Below, in pieces: positions 10,058 to 20,201 of a stretch of DNA of 64,000 nt. The notes beneath the pieces were generated by a model that was given only the letters and a program-made list of their open reading frames with translations, did no database searches and had not been told where the DNA came from. Every line of letters starts with the position of its first letter. Positions within the stretch are counted from its first letter, which is position 1. The stretch covers positions 168,344,501 through 168,408,500 of the forward strand of contig CM060833.1 of assembly GCA_030762175.1 (NCBI GenBank), given 5' to 3'. Both the position numbers and the translations under genes were made by a program. Origin of the DNA: Metallyticus violacea. Taxonomy: Eukaryota; Arthropoda; Insecta; Mantodea; Metallyticidae.

Positions 10058-10905
10058 ACCGAGGGTGCCAAAAGTGTATACACACTTTCACATTAGATAT
10101 CTATTTAACATACTGTAAAATTGGACCGAAAAACAACAGTAATATATAGTATGATGTTCTGTAAACAGATGTTTTTTTTTTTTTATTGATTTATTTATGG
10201 ACGCTCTTTAACATCTCAGGTCATCAGCGTCCCATCCAATTCAGGGCGTGAAACGGCCGACAAATTTTGCTCAGAGGCCTCTTCTTTCAGGCTTGAGGTT
10301 CTTTTTCGTGCCGTAAATGTACGACACGGGACCCACGGCTTTACTTCCCTTCCGAAGGAAGCCATACTTAGGATTTTTACGCCCGAAAAAATCCATCGGT
10401 CATGGCCGGGTTCGAACCCGCGTTCTTGGGTGTAGGAGGCAAGCATAGTAACCACTACACCACCAGGACCGACGTAAACAGATGTGACTCACATACATTA
10501 TCTTAGCGTTGCTACAACAACATGGAGCCAAGATTATCGTTTGAGCAGTAGTGAAAAGCAATTTTGAAGAGGTATTGGAAAACCGAAAATGTTGTTGAAA
10601 TTCAAAGGCAATGGAGACGTGTGTACAGAACAGAACCGCCGTTGGACTTCTACCTATGGGGAAACTCTTAAGGATGTTGTGTACCGTAGAAAACCAGCTA
10701 CACTGACAGCACTTCGGGAAGAAATTGAAACAGCATGTGCTGCAATCGCTGAGGAACTTTCGCAAACGTTGCTCAATCAGTAGTTTAACGTACTCAGAAG
10801 TGTATCGACGCCGATGGTGGGCATTTTGAGCAACTGTTGTAACTGTAAAAGTCTAAGATAACTAGTGCTCATCATTTTCTGTTTGTATGATTTCAGTTAG
10901 CATTA
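10058..10905 (+). mobile_element. internally deleted mariner-like element, split by SINE-A
   Basis: The left end GAGGGTGCCAAAAGTGTATAC matches the end of the sister element at 50741. The transposase N-terminus survives from about 10523 (MEPRLSFEQ, then ILKRYWKTENVVEIQRQWR and YRTEPP). The sequence then jumps directly to the C-terminal block LDFYLWG followed by CIDADGGHFEQLL in a broken frame. The catalytic core between them is missing. The junction lies at the CCG before TTGGACTTC. The right end diverges from the sister at about 10900, so the terminal repeat there is lost. SINE-A (10173-10473) sits in the 5' leader. Confidence 0.88.
10173..10473 (-). repeat. SINE-A copy 4 with 12-bp target duplication
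   Basis: A full-length minus-strand copy. It starts with its T-rich tail, and the head ends in the complement of GTCGGTCCTGG. It is flanked by the perfect duplication GTAAACAGATGT at 10161-10172 and 10474-10485. The target is the 5' leader of a mariner-like element. Confidence 0.96.
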
Positions 10906-11848
10906 TTCCGAAGACCATGATTTCGATTCCCGGTCAGGTCAAGCTATCTGGTAACTTTTTTCGGAGTTTTCCTTTACCCTCAGAATGTGAATATCATATA
11001 AATTTAAGGCGCCATGGACTCCGAACTCATTTGTGCCACCATTAATTCATTTCATTTCATTTCATTTCTAACTACAGACTTACACTTACAGGAATCATAT
11101 GCAATATACACATGTCGCCAAAAGATCAATGCAGTCAAAGCAACAATAAATAAAACATATTTAAAAATGTACATATTATCTCTTTAACTCAATTTTAAAA
11201 TGGAAATAGGAGTGACACGACATTAAAGAGTTGCAGATATTTACCAAGCGATCCAGGAATCAAACCTCGATATCTCATAGAAAAACATTTTTCTTTGCCA
11301 CCAGTATCTGTGGCTTAAGATATTTTTGGTTGCTGATTCTTTTGTAAATAGGACATAAGAAATAGGAAGTCACTCTACATTAGAAACAGCAATCTCATAC
11401 TCCTGGGCAGAAAAACCAAATGTAGTGAACACTTAAAAATGTATACTGTTTAGCTCTCATGCACATAAAGCGGGGATTTATGAAAAATTGCATTGCAGTT
11501 ATTAATAAAAACTGTTTTGCATTTGAAATCTTAATTTTCCAATGTTAATTAAAACCCGGAATCTCTCTCCCGGCGTTGGGTATCAACCGAGCGTTGCCTG
11601 GATTACCTACCAAGCTTTCGACCATGGAGTCCACATGATGAAAAACGTTGGTACATAATCCCGACTACGTCAGTCGTCATTGATTCCCAAAACTAGCGAT
11701 ACCAAGCTGAAGGAAGGAATGTTTATAGAGTTACAAATAAGAACACTAATAATGAATGATGAAGATTTTGCGAAACTGTTAAAACCATTGGAAAAAACAG
11801 CTGGCAATCACTTAAAAATACTTTACGACTTCTCGAAATTCCTAAAAT
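10906..11848. other. unassigned spacer
   Basis: Contains a short (ATTTC)n run near 11045-11068. There is no gene. The plus frame 11680-11955 owes its Ser and Leu runs to the microsatellite at 11849 and is not a credible protein. Confidence 0.4.
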
Positions 11849-11884
11849 CATTATCATCATCATCATCATCATCATCATCATTAA

Positions 11885-11925
<41 letters not shown>
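11849..11925. repeat. (TCA)n-(TTA)n microsatellite at a SINE-B tail
   Basis: About ten TCA units followed by about fifteen TTA units, ending exactly where the SINE-B 3' end begins. The tract is probably the expanded SINE tail. Confidence 0.97.
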
Positions 11926-11927
<2 letters not shown>

Positions 11928-12207
11928 AGTGTTTAACGCTCGTTTTTACTATTGAGGCACCACAGGCGGTGGACACTGATGATACAAGAGATGAAATAAC
12001 AAACTGGGAAAGGATTTTATTTATTTTATTTTAGGAAGGAAACGTTTCAAGCCTAAGTTTAGGGAACCTCCCCGGCATTTGCCATTTATGAGGACTGAGG
12101 AAAACCTGGAAGAAACCTCAGTCAGGGATGATGGTCCTGGCGGGATTAGAACCCCAGACCTCCCATTCACGAATCCGCACCTTAACGACCTCGGACACCC
12201 TGGCGGT
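11926..12207 (-). repeat. SINE-B copy, full length
   Basis: The head on the minus strand is ACCGCCAGGGTGTCCGAGG, then CGTTAAGGTGCGG and GGTTCTAATCCC. The 3' end, GTTTAACGCTCG on the plus strand, is fused to the microsatellite. Confidence 0.93.
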
Positions 12208-13522
12208 GTGATATGTGAGTGGTACTGCAAATTCACACACACACAATGGTAACTAGGCAAGCCTGCATTTTACATTCAATGAGAAATGCAGGTGATCTCT
12301 GATGACCGGACGCATTCTACAAGGGAGTTTACCTTTACCTACTGTGTATATGTTGCTGCAGAACTACTACTAATTTTTGTCTTTCGTTGTATGTAAGAAT
12401 ATCTACATAGTCAAATATCATACAATGCCTTATGTTTGTCATTTTAATTTAATGTAAATTTATTCGGATTTATTATGTTCAATAAAACAAATTCTTATAG
12501 TAACTTGTTATTTAAGGATTTTACATTAATTAATATGACAGAAAAAGCATTATTTCTCCCTTCGGTGCCAGAAAACATAAAAGGTATACTTTCATGAACT
12601 AGCATTGGAATCCCAGACTTTCACCGCTAAAATCCAGTGCGCCACATTGCAAGAGAAGTCAAAATACTCGCACGTCCAGGGACACATAGCAGCCAATTCA
12701 GTGGAAATCGATATAACGCAGGGACAGTGTTTACGGGATAGTCTGTAAAACGCAGGGACTGTATAACTTCCCAAACGCAGGATGAGAAGACTCCCTCGAT
12801 ACATAAATATAACACGTCTTTAAAATGCACTTCATTCCTAACAAGTATTTTTACCAGAAAACCTGGGGCTTCTCAGCGATAGCTGGACAAATATTCTCAT
12901 TTGTAGATTTCTACGAAGGAAAAATGGTATATAGGTAAACGGGGCCTAAGTACGCTGAACCATTAACAGATATATCCAAAAGTGAAATATGTCCGTAAAT
13001 TATCATATATAACATTTCAGGCAAGCCAGCCTATAATTGCGTAAGTTTAATTGATAATATATAATTAGTGTTATATAATTACATTTTATAAAACTTAAGA
13101 AAATAATACCGTAGCAAATGCAAAAAAAAAAAAAAAAAAAAAAATCTAAAAGAATATCCAAATTCAGCATAAAACACATTTAGACTCAATTTGTCTTTTG
13201 TTTTAAACTTTTTATCAATCCTCTTCTTCCCTTTCTTTGAAACTAATAAAAAGTCACTTATTTTCCTCTAATTGTTCAAAAATACGATATCTTAGAGAAA
13301 CTGACTGATAAAAAGTATTAAACATTTAAGGAAAGTCGTACATATTTTAAATACTTAGTTAAATGTACCATTAATCCTTCAGACAAATAGTGAACAGTAT
13401 AATTAATTTCTTGATGGAAATTCGCACTCAGTTCATTATAAAACAACAGATATCATCAGGTAATCAATTGACCCAGTATTATTAGTGATCTCTCTCTTTC
13501 TCTCAGTTAAAAAATAGTTAAT
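12208..13522. other. unassigned spacer with an A25 run
   Basis: Near 12715-12780 the phrases AACGCAGGGACAGT and AACGCAGGGACTGT repeat at about 42-bp spacing, and overlapping minus frames lie there (12592-12830). No domain is recognised. A homopolymer of about 24 A lies at 13121-13144. Confidence 0.35.
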
Positions 13523-13740
13523 CGGGAGGTCTGGGGTTCGACCTTCCTCCCTGACTGAGATCTTTTTCCAAGTTTTCCTCATCCTTCATAAATGGCAAAT
13601 GCTGGGGAGGTGCCCTAAAATTTAAGCGTAGAACGCTTCCAAACAAGTCTTTTATTCTTTTGCAGTTTATAATTTCATTTCGCAGATGGTGCCACCGCTT
13701 GAAATACTCGGAGGTTAAAACGAGCGTTAAACACTATTAA
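13523..13740 (+). repeat. SINE-B copy, 5' truncated
   Basis: Begins at the B box (GGAGGTCTGGGGTTCGACC), lacks the A box, and ends GAGCGTTAAACACTATTAAA. 5' truncation is typical of LINE-driven retroposition. Confidence 0.88.
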
Positions 13741-14101
13741 AGACATTTGCTTTCCTTTCTTTGTTTAATTGCAATGTAAACTGAGAACAAATAAAATGCA
13801 ACGAAGAACAATGGTACGTTTTGGCATTCCAAATCCCCATTTTAGTAGGTTAAGCAAAAGCGTTTGAGTCAAAGGCAGAGAAAGCGTAAATCGAACCAGT
13901 CTCTAAACTCCGGTCTCATTTAGACTCACCAAACATGAAATGTGCCTATATTATTTATTTTAACCCCTAACAACCTACGCCGATTACGTACATTTTCATA
14001 TGGTGCTAAAAATGAAGAATGGATGGCGTTCTCATTGCATCAGCGCTGAACCGGAATGTTCAGTTAACCGAGTCAATGCGTCATGTAAGAAAAAATGCCG
14101 G

Positions 14102-14392
14102 TTAAAACTCTCGGCCACGCAGATTTGAGCGGCGAGCCTGCCATGTTTGACTGATATCATCATAAACTGTAACGCCTTGAACAGCGGCAACTTCTTCTAC
14201 GTATGTGTGCTGCAAGACACGTCCCACCCCTGTCATCACAACTTTCGAAGAATTTTCGTTAAGAGACAGGACAAATTCACTGGAGCTCCAGTTTCGATCC
14301 CGAGCGGTAGCAGAGAAAGCCGAGGGTAGTGATAAAGATGGCCTATTGTGTACCTTAAGCGCAAAGCCTCCTAACAAGTAGGGAAAGCTCAC
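14102..14392 (-). CDS. unidentified 96-codon open frame
   Basis: The frame starts MSFPYLLGGFALKV and ends in SQTWQARRSNLRGREF. Base composition is more balanced than the surroundings, and the middle (NENSSKVVMTGVGRVL) reads like ordinary protein. There is no recognised domain, convincing signal peptide or splice structure, and a 60-codon frame overlaps on the other strand. It could be an eroded exon, part of an unrecognised transposon or chance. It sits just before a LINE relic on the same strand. Confidence 0.2.
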   Translation of the reverse strand: MSFPYLLGGFALKVHNRPSLSLPSAFSATARDRNWSSSEFVLSLNENSSKVVMTGVGRVLQHTYVEEVAAVQGVTVYDDISQTWQARRSNLRGREF

Positions 14393-14439
14393 TTTTTCCT
14401 AACGTAGTGAGCTATTCCACGCTAGTTGTTTAAAACACT

Positions 14440-14820
14440 CTGAATGATTTATTCTTTGGTTACTCCATTTCTCACTGCTCTAGTTGCTTCTTGAGAGATT
14501 TTCATTTTTCTCTTCCTCTTGCTACTCTTGACCTGCATGTTCCTTGAAGAGGTCTGTCCATCCTCTTCTGGGTCTGCCTTGTGCCTTTTTTCCTATCCAG
14601 CGGTCCCACATGGATATCTTGTAGGTCCATCTATTGTCCTGCATTCTTGCGACGTGACCGCCCCATTGTCATTTGCTTCTGGTAGCTATTTGTGCAATCT
14701 GTTGTCTGAGATAATTAATTTATTAATACTATAGGTATTTTGTCCTTCAAATTTATTCCCGGTATCTTACGTTGCAGTTTTATTAGTGATATATAGCTAG
14801 GTAATATGTCAAGATAACTC
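14440..14820 (-). pseudogene. non-LTR retrotransposon (RTE/jockey-like) C-terminal relic
   Basis: The minus strand encodes the conserved region after the reverse transcriptase of many insect non-LTR elements. It reads LKLQRKIPGINLKDKI, then in a shifted frame WQWGGHVARMQDNRWTYK, ISMWDRW, GKKAQGRPRRGWTDLFKEH and AGQE. These match the family pattern W-GH-ARM-DNRW followed by GRP-RW-D. The catalytic RT is absent, as expected for a 5'-truncated copy. At least two frameshifts or stops are present. Confidence 0.85.
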
Positions 14821-14822
14821 AA

Positions 14823-14900
14823 CGGCTTGATAGCTCAGATGGTTAGAGCGTTATGCTATAGATGTAAAGGTATTGGGATTGGACCCTCACGTCCTGAAGC
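14823..14900 (+). repeat. tRNA-like sequence (pseudo-tRNA or SINE head)
   Basis: GGCTTGATAGCTCAGATGG is a good A-box region. A five-pair anticodon stem with G-U pairs encloses the loop CTATAGA (anticodon position ATA), and the B-box-like GGATTGGACCC follows. The two acceptor-stem ends do not pair (GGCTTGA against CGTCCTG), so a functional tRNA is unlikely. The A/T-rich link to the repeat at 14910 suggests the head of a SINE. Confidence 0.5.
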
Positions 14901-14909
14901 TTATTTTTT

Positions 14910-15327
14910 TTTTCTTTGAAGTTAAGGGAGATTTGTCACCAATATAGGGATTTACTCGCCCCTGTCAATTTATGTTTACAGAAAGGAAGCGAGCGCAGGC
15001 CGTAGCGAGTCGCAACAAACCACTAGGTTCGCCGTTTTCTAGGATTTACCCGAGGTTAGCGTTGAGGTATGTCTGTGTATTAATTAATTGCGAATTCCAA
15101 TAAGACAATGATTGGCAAAATGTGAATAGCTCAATTTTGCAATAAGGAACAAATATTGCACCCAGAAAGTTAAGGAGGACAACGCCTAGGTTATATTATG
15201 TTTAACAAAAAATAATGCATGCAACATTTACACTCTTACAAGCATTCCTATCTTCCGTTCGGGTCTCTCCGCTGTCGCTCGGGACTGGAGCTTCGGTTTC
15301 TGCCCTGCGTGTAAGGGCAAGTCTTAC
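14910..15327 (+). repeat. copy of the inner core of the 45579-46690 element
   Basis: Aligns in inverted orientation to about 45890-46340. Shared stretches include CGCCCCTGTCAATTTATG, AGGATTTACCCGAGGTTA, AATTAATTGCGAATTCCAAT, GGAGGACAAC near 15175, TTATGTTTAACAAAAAAT and CTCTCCGCTGTCGCTCGGGA. The order is conserved throughout. The copy lacks the outer inverted repeats of the 45579 element, so the core is a separately dispersed repeat. Confidence 0.8.
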
Positions 15328-18300
15328 GAAGTGCCTACCACTACTGAAAGAGCAGCGGCAACTTCTACCGGCTTTAAATTCTAAAGCTAGCCGATTCTCT
15401 TAAGCCAAAAATAATTTGCTGGTAAAACGTAGTCTCAATTAAAGAAATTCTAATATAAAAGAGGTGGTACAAAATAATAATTACATATCTATTCGAGCTC
15501 TAACATGAGAACCTTCCGAAAATACAGCTTTCAAATTAAATTAAAATCGATTACAAAAGTTTATACAAAGAGTACAAAATCTCAGCTGCCCGCCGCCACT
15601 ATGGATGGAGCAAAAGCGGGATAATTGGAAGGGAAGAGAGATCAGCAGATATATTCTCATAGGAACGGAACATCTGCTCAACAACAACATGCAGAACGTT
15701 TTATTTTGTGCATTGGGAGGATTAAGATAAGCTGTGTTTATTATGTTTCGCCACTAGATGGGAGTGATGTTATACTGTTTATAGTATTATTCGTTGTTTT
15801 TCTTTTCTGGAAATGAATCCTTAACTGTTATTGCGTTACTGGTACCAGGATTTGATACATCATGCCCCAGGCATTAAAGAAATGGGAAATAGAAACTCCT
15901 CAGTGGTGATATCATTCTTGTCTTGTGACTGATAAGCAGTGATTGTCAATCTGTCTTTTGGAGATAAAGAGATTGTGATCCTTGAAACGCAACAACGTAC
16001 TTCCACTAATGCAGCTCTAGTTTATGTTCCTTCCGTAAATAGTAACACTTCTTTCTATGGATCTTCTCCACCAAAATTTGAACATCCAGCATGATTTTGC
16101 TACAAAGTAGAAAAAGACTTATTTCTTCTACTGGTAATTCAAACACCAAAAGATAAAGGGAATTAAAAAGGGTGGTGCATAATTGCCGCTTCATCAAATC
16201 AGTCCGATTTTACAAAACTTAAGTAGAAGAATTTCCCTCCTACTGTGTGACCTATGTAAATACAGATGTTCCGCTATTTCAAGGGTCAAGAAGAATCGAC
16301 TGTCAGCATATTGCATTCTTATATCAAGAATGTAAGGATCCAGAAAACAGGCTCTCGGGTTTACAAGTTCATAAAACGATATAAAGTCGGAAGACATTAC
16401 AGGAAGCAGGAGGACAACCTGAACACTTCGGCACTGTTTTCGAGAGGAAATTACACAAATGCTTGATAACCATGTTGTCAAGACTTTTCAACTGTTCAAA
16501 GATGATGACAGCTGACTTGAGAAGGAGATGCATACCCATCGTGTAAAGAGATCAACAAGGGTGAAATATGCATACGGAATTTTAGAATCAGTCTTAGAGC
16601 ATGACTGTAATCTCCGCTGATGGAGATTTGTTGTCACTAACATACGTTCTAGTAGCAGAAACCAAAGAACGTTTCCCCAGCATGGAGCTCTCTCTGACAT
16701 TAGTAATTTGCAAACGTGCGCAATTATATGCTCATGTTTCCTAGTCAAATATGGCATACGGAAAACCACAGACATGTCCCTTAAATCTTGATCAGCAAAC
16801 AAAGACAACAGCATGCTGGAACAAAGTGTAGTGCCAGAAAGTGAACTTCAAAGTTAAGATAATCCCTCCTGTTTTCACAGGTAATATCCAGCCTCTGATA
16901 TCCATTTCTTTGGGCCTTATAAAAACTGCGCAAAATATGTGACAGAACTTGTCATATGGACACTGAATTCAACAGCTAGTCTCAAGAGAATTTTTCCAAA
17001 TTTCAAGTCTTGAACATTACCAGTTTATAACACATATATTCAAGCTATCAAGAAGAATTTCCTTTTTCGTCTTCATCTGCATGAATGACCGGGTATTTTT
17101 GGAGCATTATTTTGAAGTATTTACAGGCAATCGTTGCTCAACATGTACCGAATTGGGAGTATTTAAGTTCCTCTGCGTTTTATTTACAGCATTGTCTCAT
17201 CACATATAGATGTATCGATAATTGGTGTCTTATTATACCATAATTTTCTTCAATATAAAGAAACATTAGAAAAAAGTAATCTCTAAAATACTTGTTAACA
17301 ATCTTATATGTCTTCAACTACATCGCAAGGGCAACTTGATTTCTGAGAACGAATATGTCTCTAGTAGGTTTTAAAATTGGGATAAGTTACATTCTTCATT
17401 TCATGTTGCACTTTCGCAAGGTTTTCTTGTAAGAGAAAATCGCTATTTTTTCGGCAGTTGCCCGAAATAGCGGACGTATTGCATTTTTCATATTCATTAT
17501 CTTGTTCGTTAACTAGTTATATTAATCTCTACGAATATTTTAGATATGCAGGATTACAAATGTAAAATATCTAAGTCTGACACAGAAACCCAAGTATGCT
17601 TCAACGACGAGCAAAGCATGTCTGAACATGAAATGCACTTATATAAGGAATGATTTTTCCTTCATGGAACTCCAAGCGTAACGGCCAGTCGGTTGGCTCA
17701 AGCTGGTACAGCGGAGAACGGATAAAGTCCGCTGCTATGCTTGTTGCGTACTTAAAATGTGAAGCTGGAACTGCCTCCTTTCATTTCCCATACATTTCTG
17801 ACATTGGCTGTTGAAATTAACCATCACCTTCTGCATGAGAAATGGAAGAAATTTATTTTTAAATTAATGTAATGTGTGTGGATTTATATTGTACACTTTT
17901 CCCTTCAATGTCCTGTAGAGGTAAAAACCGCTGGTTGTAAAATCAGAGACCAAGGAGGATATATGTTGTAAATAATGACTCTATCGTCGAATATTTTATG
18001 AATTGCATGCAAGAAGACATTGGTTGTAATATGACGTTGCACAATCCTGTTGAAAAGTCGCGAATCTACGTAACCCAAAGTTAATTCACGGAAAAAAAGG
18101 TTGCAAAATATTCTGCATACAGGGGATTCTCGTGAAGAAGGTTTTTGTTTTCTGAACTCCAGTATCAGATGTTTTGAGAATCAACATACCCACTTAGTGG
18201 AACTAAGATTCGACTGTAAAGAACATTAGATTAGGGTCGACCTATTCAAAATCCACCCCTCGATTGAAGTCATCCGGTTTAAATTCTTGCACTACATTAA

Positions 18301-18820
18301 CAGGCGTTTAACTTCAGTAGCTTTGTAGCGTTTGAGCAGAGGAGTAGGAAATTTGCATTTTCTGAGAAATAGAAGTGATTTTTAGGGGAACGTTCCAAAG
18401 CACGTTTCTTCTTTGAGAACTGCATGTTCTATTTTTATCCAGAATACTTCCCGTTTCACGAAATTTATTTATCAATCTGTGAATCGAACTTGCACTTGGA
18501 ACTTTTTATATCAGGAAACAATCTCCGTACGTCACGAGTCCATTCTGTTCGCATCGAAAACAAATACTCTTTGGGGAATAGAATACCTGAATTGAGTCAT
18601 ATTAACGTAATTAATCCACTGTATTATGCCGCCTAATGAACAATTGATATATTTTTACGCAAAACTTAAGAACACGTCCGTACGTTCCTAGAGTTAAATT
18701 AGTACTGACATCCCCTCCTGTTCCTCGACCACTTTTCGGGGAACTAGGAGAACTGCTTAGCCCCGTCAACTGGGGCAAACTGCATGTGGAGCGGCCCAGC
18801 GAAGATTTTGATTTGGTAAT
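15328..18820. other. long unassigned stretch
   Basis: No gene or repeat is recognised across about 3.5 kb. Minor items are a CTCF-like core CCACTAGATGGGAG at 15751-15764, an imperfect inverted repeat CGCTATTT...AAATAGCG at 17441-17472, and chance-length frames around 16006-16814 on both strands without motifs. Confidence 0.35.
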
Positions 18821-19083
18821 TTTAAGGACGCTCTTTAATCTCTCAGGTCATAAGCGTCCCATTGAACTCAGGGCGTGAAACGGCCGACAAATTTTTCTCA
18901 GAGGCCTCTTCTTTCAGGCTTGAGGTTCTGTATCGTGCCGTAAATGTACGACACTTCCCTTCCAAAGGAAGCCATACTTAGAATTTTTACGCCCGAAAAA
19001 AGTCATCGATCCTGGCCGTATTTGAACCCGCAATCTTGGATTTAGAAGGCAAGTATGGTTACCACTACACCACCAGGACCGAC
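18821..19083 (-). repeat. SINE-A copy 5 with internal deletion
   Basis: From TTTAAGGACGCTCTTTAAT to the complement of GTCGGTCCTGG. It lacks about 20 bp around the GGGACCCACGGC block and has a degraded B box. No clear target duplication is seen. Confidence 0.92.
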
Positions 19084-19746
19084 TCCCGCCGATGAAAAAT
19101 CACTCAGTAGAAGAAGGGGGGGGGGGGGAAAGGAAAAAAAGTGTACAAGAATAGAATGATCAGATTCAGTGAAATGAAACGCTGAAAGATGGCACATACA
19201 TTACGGGATTTCTGAAAGATATATTTTTCTTAAAAGTTTAGCATAGTGACCGTTACTCAAGTGAAAACTAAAGTGTAAATTAAAGAACTATTAGAGCAAT
19301 GGAGGATGCGTACAGTTTGGGTATAAGAAGCGTCTAGTATGCATTTTACCTGATTACGATAATAAAAGAGATATTGAACACAAAGGAAGTATTGGTAAAC
19401 ACTGCAGAAGAGAAAAAAAATAAACATATTACTTAAGAGTAAATAGGGTCTGAAAACATTTCGCTTCAGGCAGAAAGAAACAGCTCTCAAAGAAAAGACA
19501 GCATACTTGTGAAATCTTCTTAAGAGCACTTAAACATTTTTGTTGGCGTTATACAGAGGTGTCTGCTCATGTTTTCCCAGTATGTCAAAACATTTAATAA
19601 CGAACAAGATGTTTACAGTGAAAATCTAAGGTTATTTATGCACGAACCCCAGTCATGGGTCCCTCAAAGTTGAGCGTTATCTAAGAAACGGCAAAAACAG
19701 AAATTACCTGTCAGACAGTTGTGCCCGTAGAGGAGTCACAGGCGAT
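19084..19746. other. unassigned spacer with a G13 run
   Basis: A homopolymeric G run lies at about 19117-19129. Nothing else is recognisable. Confidence 0.4.
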
Positions 19747-19972
19747 TGTTTATTTTAGGTATAACGTCTCTGATCATTAGCGTCTCGCTCAATAAAGGAT
19801 ACGAAAAGTTCAATAAATTTTGCTCAGAGGCCTCTTCTTTCAGGCTTGATGGTTTTTTAACTTGCCGTAAAGCTATCACCAATAGCTTTACTTCCCGTCC
19901 GAAGGAAGCCGTACTTAGGAATTTTTATGCCTGGCGTTTTGAAGCCGCGACCTTCGGTCTATGAGGCACGAT
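19747..19972 (-). repeat. SINE-A copy 6, old and degraded
   Basis: The conserved cores AATTTTGCTCAGAGGCC, TTCTTTCAGGCTTGA and CTTTACTTCCC-TCCGAAGGA remain. The tRNA head is reduced (GAAGCCGCGACCTTCGG). It abuts a SINE-B copy in the same orientation. Confidence 0.85.
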
Positions 19973-19979
19973 CATAGGT

Positions 19980-20201
19980 GATGAGACTGGTGATAAACGA
20001 AATGATAAGTTGGGGGAAAAAATTCAATTTGGGAAAGAAACATTCCAAGCCAAAATTGAAGATAACTTCCCCGACATTTGCCATTGACGAGAACTGAGAA
20101 AAAACCGGAAGAAACCTTAACGAGGGAGGCCGGTCATGGCGGAAATCAAACCCAGATCTCTCGTTCATGAGTCCGTGCCTTAACCACCTCAACCATCCGT
20201 G
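19980..20201 (-). repeat. SINE-B copy, degraded, abutting SINE-A
   Basis: The head on the minus strand is CACGGATGGTTGAGGTGG, TTAAGGCACGGACTCATGA and GGTTTGATTTCC. The 3' about 40 bp (GTTTAACGCC) is missing, as if replaced at the junction with SINE-A. Confidence 0.85.

Noticed and set aside
11680..11955. Frame with poly-Ser and poly-Leu
   Set aside because: The runs are translation of the TCA/TTA microsatellite and SINE-B sequence.
14823..14900. Functional tRNA with anticodon ATA
   Set aside because: Acceptor-stem halves do not pair and the B box is altered, so it is listed as a tRNA-like repeat.
15751..15764. CTCF binding site (CCACTAGATGGGAG)
   Set aside because: A single short core match with one mismatch, and no supporting context. 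Mentioned only in the spacer entry.
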